Shown piece after piece: positions 6,693 to 11,933 of a stretch of 14,568 nucleotides of DNA. The translations under genes and the position numbers were made by a program. Positions within the stretch are counted from its first letter, which is position 1. Each line of letters starts with the position of its first letter. The notes beneath the pieces are model-generated. The model was not told the DNA's origin. It saw only the letters and a program-made list of their open reading frames with translations, and searched no databases. This DNA comes from Candidatus Aenigmatarchaeota archaeon (GTDB taxonomy: Archaea > EX4484-52 > GLR71). The stretch covers positions 1-14,568 of the forward strand of contig JAGLUQ010000006.1 in the NCBI GenBank assembly GCA_023134675.1, written 5' to 3'.

Positions 6693-6838
6693 ATTATCAC
6701 ATCTGTTCGAAAAATATTTTTACAACTTTCAAATACTTATAATATTAATATATTTTTAAATTTTATAAATATAGAGGATTAGGGATGATTCCTTCAAAAA
6801 AAGCATATATATAAATCTATTTCTGACAATATTTGCTT
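6693..6838. other. Divergent AT-rich spacer with a perfect 12-bp palindrome
   Basis: This spacer holds the promoters of the unknown gene (-) and the HAD gene (+). On the minus strand GTGAT (6700-6696) sits three bases before ATG 6692. AAAAATATTTTT (6710-6721) is a perfect 12-bp palindrome, but made only of A and T. Several TATA-like stretches between 6735 and 6772 could drive the minus-strand gene; I cannot choose among them. No small gene or structured RNA was seen. Confidence 0.4.
6804..6816 (+). promoter_or_regulatory. TATA box of the HAD gene
   Basis: CATATATATAAAT is centred about 27 bases upstream of ATG 6839. This predicts a leaderless transcript starting at that codon and argues against the in-frame TTG at 6833. 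Confidence 0.6.
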
Positions 6839-7621
6839 ATGCTTGTGAATTTTGGTACAATAAGAACATTCATATTTGATATAAACGGTACTGTCATGCA
6901 GTGGAACAGTCTTAATCCGTATATGGATAAGCTTATCTCTACTCTTAAGAAAAGGAACAAGAAAGTCTACTATGTCACTGACAACTGCGTGCTGACAAGG
7001 GCACAGATGGCTGAGAAGCTGACAAAGCTCGGGCTGAAGACGCAGGAAAAAGATATAATATCCTCTGGATATGTCGCTGCCGACTATTTTGAGTCTAAAG
7101 GCATCGATAAGGTCTATGTCGCAGGAGAACGCGGTCTTGTATCTGAGCTTGGCGAAAAAGGTATAAGGGTCTCTGAGGATGCTGATCATGTCATACTTTC
7201 AATTGACAGGAACTTCAATTATATGAAACTCAAGAAGATAGGGGATCTTGCAGAGAAAGGTGCAAAGCTCTATATGACAGGCATGAACCGCAACTGGTAT
7301 ATAGATGATGAGGTGTATCCTGCCGAGATGCCGATCATAGATTCTGTAAAGAAGTTTACAGGCAAGGATATTATGCTTTTAGGCATGCCTTCCTCTGAGA
7401 TGAAAGCAAAGCTTCTGGAAGACATCTTTCTTTTCCCTGAAGATACTCTTCTTATCGGGGACAGCATATCTACAAACATAAAGTTTGGCAATTCGTGCGG
7501 TTTCAGGACAGGGCTTGTGCTTACTGGAGAATCTTCTGAGAATGACCTTGCCGGCCTTTCAGCTGAAGAGAAGCCGACCGTTGTCATAAGGGATTTGAGG
7601 AATATTATTAAGAATCTTTGA
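6839..7621 (+). CDS. HAD superfamily, class IIA (NagD-like) protein with altered active site, 260 aa
   Basis: The architecture is that of HAD-IIA hydrolases (NagD/PLP phosphatase type): N-terminal motif I, VTDNCVLTRAQMAEKL (46-61, motif II Thr47), a cap of about 100 residues, and C-terminal motifs III-IV followed by the family's LVLTGESS ending (226-233). The nucleophile D14 (FDINGT, 13-18), T47 and D208 (IGDSISTN, 206-213) are present. Three usual catalytic positions differ: the second Asp of D-x-D is N16, the motif III Lys (GKPS) is M183 (GMPS), and the second motif IV acid (TDI) is N213. It may be a weak or altered phosphatase, or a non-catalytic binding protein. ATG 6839 is preferred over TTG 6833 because of the TATA spacing. 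Its stop lies eight bases from the convergent unknown gene. Confidence 0.85.
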   Translation: MLVNFGTIRTFIFDINGTVMQWNSLNPYMDKLISTLKKRNKKVYYVTDNCVLTRAQMAEKLTKLGLKTQEKDIISSGYVAADYFESKGIDKVYVAGERGLVSELGEKGIRVSEDADHVILSIDRNFNYMKLKKIGDLAEKGAKLYMTGMNRNWYIDDEVYPAEMPIIDSVKKFTGKDIMLLGMPSSEMKAKLLEDIFLFPEDTLLIGDSISTNIKFGNSCGFRTGLVLTGESSENDLAGLSAEEKPTVVIRDLRNIIKNL

Positions 7622-7627
7622 TTTTTT
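7622..7627 (+). terminator. Oligo-T run directly after the HAD stop
   Basis: Six T immediately follow the TGA stop, in the eight-base spacer to the convergent gene. It is a plausible archaeal terminator; the run is short and no hairpin is needed. Confidence 0.35.
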
Positions 7628-7629
7628 GA

Positions 7630-8760
7630 TTATATCCAGTACTTCTTTCTTCTGGTATTATTGTATATTTCAATTTCTGGCATCAGGGTCTGGCTGAGTG
7701 CGATAAGTGTCCTGTATGCAATCTTTTCGTCATCAGTGTTAATCCTGAATTCTGTACCACTGAGATTTCTGATGATTTTAACTTCCTGGTTATATGTATT
7801 ACTGTAATCTTTAAAAGAAACATTTAGTATGTATTCTGCCTGTTTTGATAATTTATTAACAGTGGGTTTACCAAATACATTTTTGACTCTTGTTTTTGGA
7901 AGTGTGTTCATCATCCTTGCAATTATCTTTGCATTATCATCATATCTGGAAGTAAATACAGTTTCCTGCTTGGGTGGTATTGATTTTATACTTATCACTT
8001 CATCAACTTCTCCAAAAAGAATTGCATTCCATGGCTCTTCTTTGTAGTATGTCATTTTTTTAAGAAGCTTGATAACATCGTCTGCTTTAAATTTCTTGTT
8101 TCCTTTTATCTCTGCATATAGTCTATTAAAGTGGGTATTTTCTTCTTTTATTTTAAGGATATATTCATTATCTTTTGTAAAATCAGTCAATGCAGTATCT
8201 ATCAGGATATCTTCTTTATCTTCCGGTATCTTGACAATCAGCCTGTCTCCGTCAACGGAAATCAGGTAATGCTCAGAAGATTTAAAATCAAATACATATC
8301 TGTTATCTTTATTGGATATTCTATTTTCTATGATTTGTTTCATAAGACTTTCGTCTTTAATCAGTGTATTTTTGAGTTGATAAGGTGACTGTTCAATATA
8401 ATCCCTCTCAAAAATTTCTTTTAACGTTTCAGTAAGCTTCTGTATTTCTTTTTCAATATCTTTTTCAGGAAACCTGTAATAATATTCAATAATTTCTTCA
8501 TGTTCTGATATTCTACTTGGAATCTCATTTCCATTGTTTAGATGCTTTTGTATTATACTACCAATATAGCCCTCTTCATCCCTTTCAAAGTCAAATACTA
8601 GTTCACAACAATCCTCTTCCTTTTTGAAAGACATTATGCAGGAGAGATCACTATAATTTATTTTAGTATAATCAATTATGTAATATAAAGCTTCAATATC
8701 ACAAGCCTTTAGATCCAGCTCTCCGGTATAAATATCTCTTAGAAACTTGTTTTTGTTCAT
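7630..8760 (-). CDS. Unknown alpha/beta protein, 376 aa
   Basis: I do not recognise this, the largest unknown gene in the window. It has no signal peptide or membrane segment and is rich in Lys, Glu, Ile and Asp. The body alternates beta-rich stretches with helices: strands at about 41-59, 154-177, 199-219, 306-330 and helices at 85-120, 124-147, 224-238, 343-359. Two stretches start alike, EYILKIK (199-205) and EYILNVS (309-315), each followed by more strand and a helix, so an internal repeat of a small alpha/beta unit is possible but weak. The C-terminus is basic (NTRRKKYW, 368-375). ATG 8760 fits leaderless initiation from the TATA box about 25 bases upstream. It converges on the HAD gene and is divergent from the unknown gene at 8858. 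Confidence 0.75.
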   Translation of the reverse strand: MNKNKFLRDIYTGELDLKACDIEALYYIIDYTKINYSDLSCIMSFKKEEDCCELVFDFERDEEGYIGSIIQKHLNNGNEIPSRISEHEEIIEYYYRFPEKDIEKEIQKLTETLKEIFERDYIEQSPYQLKNTLIKDESLMKQIIENRISNKDNRYVFDFKSSEHYLISVDGDRLIVKIPEDKEDILIDTALTDFTKDNEYILKIKEENTHFNRLYAEIKGNKKFKADDVIKLLKKMTYYKEEPWNAILFGEVDEVISIKSIPPKQETVFTSRYDDNAKIIARMMNTLPKTRVKNVFGKPTVNKLSKQAEYILNVSFKDYSNTYNQEVKIIRNLSGTEFRINTDDEKIAYRTLIALSQTLMPEIEIYNNTRRKKYWI

Positions 8761-8778
8761 GACTTTTCTTTTTGGGAA

Positions 8779-8790
8779 TAAATTTATTAA
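8779..8790 (-). promoter_or_regulatory. TATA box of the 376-aa unknown gene
   Basis: On the minus strand this reads TTAATAAATTTA, centred about 25 bases upstream of ATG 8760. The overlapping AATAAATTTATT (8777-8788) is a perfect palindrome. No Shine-Dalgarno site precedes the ATG. Confidence 0.5.
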
Positions 8791-8829
8791 TTTGTGTGTT
8801 TTTGCTTTTATGAAGTGATTAAATAACTA

Positions 8830-8837
8830 TTTAAAAT
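8830..8837 (+). promoter_or_regulatory. TATA box of the unknown gene at 8858
   Basis: TTTAAAAT is centred about 25 bases upstream of ATG 8858, consistent with leaderless initiation there. Confidence 0.45.
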
Positions 8838-8857
8838 TTAATGTATATTTAATCTTG

Positions 8858-9376
8858 ATGATTTTTATGAATAATGAAGAATTAGCAGCTTTAAGTGCGA
8901 TTATGTCTAATGCTGTAACAACAGCAATTCCTAATTATGAAAATGATGCAGAGAATCCATTTCTTTTTTTGACCACCATGGATGAATTCAGAACATATAA
9001 CGGCAAGACTCTCAGGCAGATTACAAGACCAGATGAATGCTTTTCCAATCCTGTTGATGACAGAGTCTCAAACAGAAAATTAAGATTTGAAAATGTTGGT
9101 GATGAAGAATATCTTGTAGTTGATTATATGTTTAACCCGACAGAAAGGCATATGGCTTTTGTTGTGGGTTCTCTTAAAGAACTTTCTATGGGTACGATGA
9201 TATATCCTGTCTTAAATAAAGATGCTGAGATTACAGATAAGATTACTAAGATTTTGCAGGCGGAACAGGGTTATGGCTATGTGATATTCAGTCCGGTTCC
9301 TGATTATGTGAAGAATGATATATATGATTCCAGGATCATGGGCTTAAATAATATAGTTGGGAGAACAAGCTCTTAG
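8858..9376 (+). CDS. Unknown small soluble protein, 172 aa
   Basis: I do not recognise this protein. It is 172 residues, soluble and acidic. A helix (7-24) is followed by an alternating alpha/beta region with strands at about 35-40, 84-91, 98-103 and 139-145, and a helix at 123-136. Overall it resembles a compact single domain. Two starts compete: ATG 8858 fits the TATA box at leaderless distance, while ATG 8867 (giving MNNEELAALS) is preceded by GATGAT at 8857-8862, a near match to the GGTGAT site used elsewhere here. The difference is three residues. It is divergent from the 376-aa unknown gene (97-base spacer) and lies 107 bases upstream of metG, which has its own promoter, so joint function with metG is not implied. 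Confidence 0.72.
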   Translation: MIFMNNEELAALSAIMSNAVTTAIPNYENDAENPFLFLTTMDEFRTYNGKTLRQITRPDECFSNPVDDRVSNRKLRFENVGDEEYLVVDYMFNPTERHMAFVVGSLKELSMGTMIYPVLNKDAEITDKITKILQAEQGYGYVIFSPVPDYVKNDIYDSRIMGLNNIVGRTSS

Positions 9377-9450
9377 ACAAAAAAGTGTATAATTTAATAT
9401 AAATTTGTTACTTTCATTTACAGTTTATTTTTAATAACATTTACATAATA

Positions 9451-9460
9451 TTTTATATAC
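9451..9460 (+). promoter_or_regulatory. TATA box of metG
   Basis: TTTTATATAC is centred about 28 bases before GTG 9484, so the transcript should start close to that codon. An ATG at 9474 lies upstream of the expected transcript start and is in another frame. Confidence 0.55.
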
Positions 9461-9483
9461 TTTCAAGCCGAAAATGAGTTCAG

Positions 9484-11154
9484 GTGATTATAATTACAGC
9501 TTTCAAAAGAACCCTTGTGACATCCGCGCTTCCATACGTCAATAATGTTCCGCATCTGGGTAATATAGTATGCACTCTGCGCTCTGATATATATTCCAGA
9601 TATCTTAAGCTTCAGGGAAAAGAGACAATTTTTATCTGCGGCACTGACGAGTCAGGCACAAGGACAGAGATCGAGGCGCAGAAAAGGAAGCTGACACCTG
9701 ATAAATATTGTAAGATTATGCATGATACTATACTTAAAAAGTTCAACTGGCTTGAGATAGAATTTGATAATTTTGGCAGGACAAGCTCTGAGACCAACAA
9801 GAGGCTTACACAGGAGATATTTTCAGACCTTGAAAAGAAAGGATGGATTATCGAAAAAGAGATAACTCTTCTTTACTGCGCGCATGATGACAGGTATCTT
9901 CCTGACTCTTATGTTGAAGGCACATGCCCCCACTGCGGCGCTACTGATGCCAAAGGTGACCAGTGCGACAACTGCTCAAAATTCCTTGAGCCTGTGGAGC
10001 TTAAGAATCCTAAATGCAAGCTTTGCGGAAAGACGCCTGAGGTCCGGAAAGATATGCATCTTTTTCTTGACCTGACCAAGGCTGCTCCATTTCTCAAGAA
10101 ATGGATAGAGTCCAAGAAAGAATGGAAAGGGATATCACGAAATCTTCCTCTTGCCTGGATAAAGGAAGGGCTTGAGCCAAGATGCATCAGCCGCAACCTT
10201 AAGTGGGGCACTAAGATTCCAAAGGAAGGATATGATGACAAGGTGTTTTATGTATGGTTTGATGCGCCTATAGGATATATCGCGTTTACCGAAGAGTTGA
10301 TCAAGAAAGACTGGGAAAAATGGTGGCAGTCAAAAGATACAAGGATTGTCCATTTTCTTGGCAAGGATAATGTGCCGTTCCATACTATAATCTGGCCTGC
10401 AGAGCTTATGTCTAACAGCAAGTGGAACCTGCCTGATTATATATCATCAAATGAGTATCTTAATTATGAGGGGGAGCAGTTCTCAAAAAGCAGGAATGTG
10501 GGTATCTTTACATCAGACCTTGAAAAGACAGGGATTGAGCCATCCATATGGAGATTCTATATGTCTGCGACACTGCCAGAGCATAAGGACTATGATTTTG
10601 ACTGGCAGGACCTGATGGACAAGACAAACAATGAGCTTGTAGCTAATATAGGCAATTTCTTTTTCAGGACGCTTTCATTTGCTAAAAAGAATTTTGGTGA
10701 TGTGCCTTCCGAAAATCTTAGTGCTGATGATAAGAAATCGCTTGAGAATGTTGAGAAGCTGAAGGGCAAGTATGCTGACAATATGGAAAATTTTAATCTC
10801 AAGGAAGCGCTGAAGAATGTTCTTGAGATATCAAACATTGCGAACCAGTATTTCCAGAAGAATGAGCCCTGGGTGCTTGTGAAGACTGACAAAGAAAGAT
10901 GCGGGGCTGTTATCAATGTATGTCTTGGGCTTTCGTCTCTTCTTGGGAAGCTTCTTTATCCTTTCCTTCCTTCATCATCAGAAAGATTGTGGAAGCAGCT
11001 TGGTTTTACTGATGACATATCAAAAGGCGGTCTTGACTTTGCGCTAAAATCAGGGCAGAAGCTTGGCGAGCCTGAAATATTATTCAAGAAGATTGAGAAA
11101 GATGATGTTGAAAAATTCAAGATGGAGTTTTCAGGGAAAAATAAGAAAAAATAA
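9484..11154 (+). CDS. metG: Methionyl-tRNA synthetase catalytic chain (alpha), 556 aa
   Basis: This enzyme charges tRNA-Met with methionine. Seen: VTSALPYVNNVPHLGN (12-27) with the HIGH-type motif HLGN (24-27); a zinc-knuckle insertion with C148, C151, C161, C164, C178 and C181; YVWFDAPIGY (256-265); and the KMSKS-type FSKSR (333-337). The helical anticodon-binding domain runs from about 365 to 530. The C-terminal tRNA-binding OB domain found in longer MetRS is absent; the next gene supplies it. No in-frame ATG precedes the conserved region. GTG 9484 fits the TATA box as a leaderless start, but AGGTGAT (9482-9488), which contains that GTG, is also a near-perfect Shine-Dalgarno sequence that could serve a rare ATT start at 9493. 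The two starts differ by three residues. Confidence 0.95.
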   Translation: MIIITAFKRTLVTSALPYVNNVPHLGNIVCTLRSDIYSRYLKLQGKETIFICGTDESGTRTEIEAQKRKLTPDKYCKIMHDTILKKFNWLEIEFDNFGRTSSETNKRLTQEIFSDLEKKGWIIEKEITLLYCAHDDRYLPDSYVEGTCPHCGATDAKGDQCDNCSKFLEPVELKNPKCKLCGKTPEVRKDMHLFLDLTKAAPFLKKWIESKKEWKGISRNLPLAWIKEGLEPRCISRNLKWGTKIPKEGYDDKVFYVWFDAPIGYIAFTEELIKKDWEKWWQSKDTRIVHFLGKDNVPFHTIIWPAELMSNSKWNLPDYISSNEYLNYEGEQFSKSRNVGIFTSDLEKTGIEPSIWRFYMSATLPEHKDYDFDWQDLMDKTNNELVANIGNFFFRTLSFAKKNFGDVPSENLSADDKKSLENVEKLKGKYADNMENFNLKEALKNVLEISNIANQYFQKNEPWVLVKTDKERCGAVINVCLGLSSLLGKLLYPFLPSSSERLWKQLGFTDDISKGGLDFALKSGQKLGEPEILFKKIEKDDVEKFKMEFSGKNKKK

Positions 11155-11155
11155 T

Positions 11156-11161
11156 GGTGAT
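11156..11161 (+). promoter_or_regulatory. Shine-Dalgarno site GGTGAT of the MetRS beta chain
   Basis: GGTGAT begins just after the metG stop codon and lies three bases before ATG 11165. It fixes the beta-chain start and indicates translation from the metG message. Confidence 0.65.
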
Positions 11162-11164
11162 ATT

Positions 11165-11485
11165 ATGGCAAGTTATGAGGATTTCAGCAAGCTTGAGATA
11201 AGGGTAGGCACAGTGATTGATGTCAATGATCATCCTGATGCTGACAAGCTTTATGTTCTTACGGTGGATATCGGTACTGAGACAAGGCAGATTGTTGCCG
11301 GGATGAGAAAGTATTATACTCCAGATGAGATTAAAGGGAAGCAGATTGCTGTCATTGTTAATCTTGATCCTGCTGTAATCCGCGGTGTGGAGTCGCAGGG
11401 GATGCTTTTAGCTGCTGAGAAAGGCAAAAAGGTTGTTCTTTTGGGTGTTGATAAGAAGATTGATGATGGGGCAAGGGTTTGTTGA
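11165..11485 (+). CDS. Methionyl-tRNA synthetase beta chain (stand-alone tRNA-binding OB domain), 106 aa
   Basis: This small protein is a single tRNA-binding OB fold of the EMAP-II/Trbp111 type, which increases tRNA binding by the catalytic chain. Family marks: FSKLEIRVGTV (7-17), HPDADKLYVL (23-32), RQIVAGMRKYYTP (41-53), and the NLDPAVIRGVESQGMLLAA region (65-83; usually NLxPxKxRGxxSxGMLLAA). It fills the length of one domain and no more. The gene starts ten bases after the metG stop with its own Shine-Dalgarno site and no separate promoter, so the pair form an operon and probably a complex. The longer in-frame extension back to 11063 overlaps metG and is not supported. It converges on a small unknown gene with eight bases between. 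Confidence 0.93.
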   Translation: MASYEDFSKLEIRVGTVIDVNDHPDADKLYVLTVDIGTETRQIVAGMRKYYTPDEIKGKQIAVIVNLDPAVIRGVESQGMLLAAEKGKKVVLLGVDKKIDDGARVC

Positions 11486-11493
11486 ACAATGAA

Positions 11494-11865
11494 TCATTCA
11501 TGCAACTCTGAATGCAATTTTTCAATCAATTCATCTATTGAGACATTCATCATATTATAGAATTCGCCAAAGGTCTCATTAATGCTTTGGCAATGTTTTA
11601 TTGAATTTTCTATAACTATTTTTGTTCCATCTTTCTTTGCAAATCTGACAATCTCTTCAGGGTCGTAAAAAGGGTTCTCCAGGCTGATTGGTCTGTCTCT
11701 GAAAGTATAATTTCTGCAATTTGATCCCACACATTCAATTTTGGATACATGATCAAAACCGTAATCGTAACCTGTTTCTTTTTTATGGTACTTTGATGCA
11801 CTGCAGTTGATACAGCCTCTCATTTTAATGAAATATGGTATATCTTTCTGAATACTGTCCGGCAT
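11494..11865 (-). CDS. Unknown small protein with four-cysteine, zinc-finger-like N-terminus, 123 aa
   Basis: I do not recognise this protein. Residues 18-50 contain C18-x2-C21 and C45-x4-C50, a spacing that could hold one zinc ion; the segment between is basic and Tyr-rich. The rest (55-123) is helical and acidic, with the helix 105-121 ending at SELHE. A nucleic-acid or protein-binding role is possible but is only an inference from the Cys pattern. GATGAT three bases before ATG 11865 is a near match to the GGTGAT site of the MetRS beta gene and supports the start. The stop lies eight bases from the convergent beta-chain stop. A shared AT-rich spacer separates it from the divergent hypF. Confidence 0.7.
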   Translation of the reverse strand: MPDSIQKDIPYFIKMRGCINCSASKYHKKETGYDYGFDHVSKIECVGSNCRNYTFRDRPISLENPFYDPEEIVRFAKKDGTKIVIENSIKHCQSINETFGEFYNMMNVSIDELIEKLHSELHE

Positions 11866-11894
11866 ATAATCATCTTATGATTGCATTAAAATCC

Positions 11895-11902
11895 TTTTAA
11901 AC
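11895..11902. promoter_or_regulatory. Symmetric TATA-like element between the four-Cys gene and hypF
   Basis: TTTTAAAC reads as a TATA box in both directions (TTTAAAA on the minus strand). It lies 33 bases from the minus-strand ATG and 36 bases from the hypF ATG, so it could serve either or both genes with leaders of about 8-11 bases. It is the only good TATA candidate in this 68-base spacer. Confidence 0.4.
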
Positions 11903-11933
11903 TTTTCTGACCATCTAATTATTGGTATCCCGG

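Noticed and set aside
6710..6721. Perfect palindrome AAAAATATTTTT
   Set aside because: It is made only of A and T in a very AT-rich spacer, so it is easily produced by chance and not called as a site on its own.
6794..7189. Minus-strand frame of 131 residues opposite the HAD gene
   Set aside because: No family motif; fully overlapped by a gene with HAD-IIA motifs.
11063..11164. In-frame upstream extension of the MetRS beta chain
   Set aside because: It overlaps the end of metG, has no family similarity, and GGTGAT before ATG 11165 marks the real start.
11481..11506. Dyad around the convergent MetRS-beta/four-Cys junction (GTTG...ATGAATCATTCAT...CAAC)
   Set aside because: The inner palindrome leaves almost no loop and the outer arms are four bases with uneven spacers. 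It is too weak to call a hairpin terminator.
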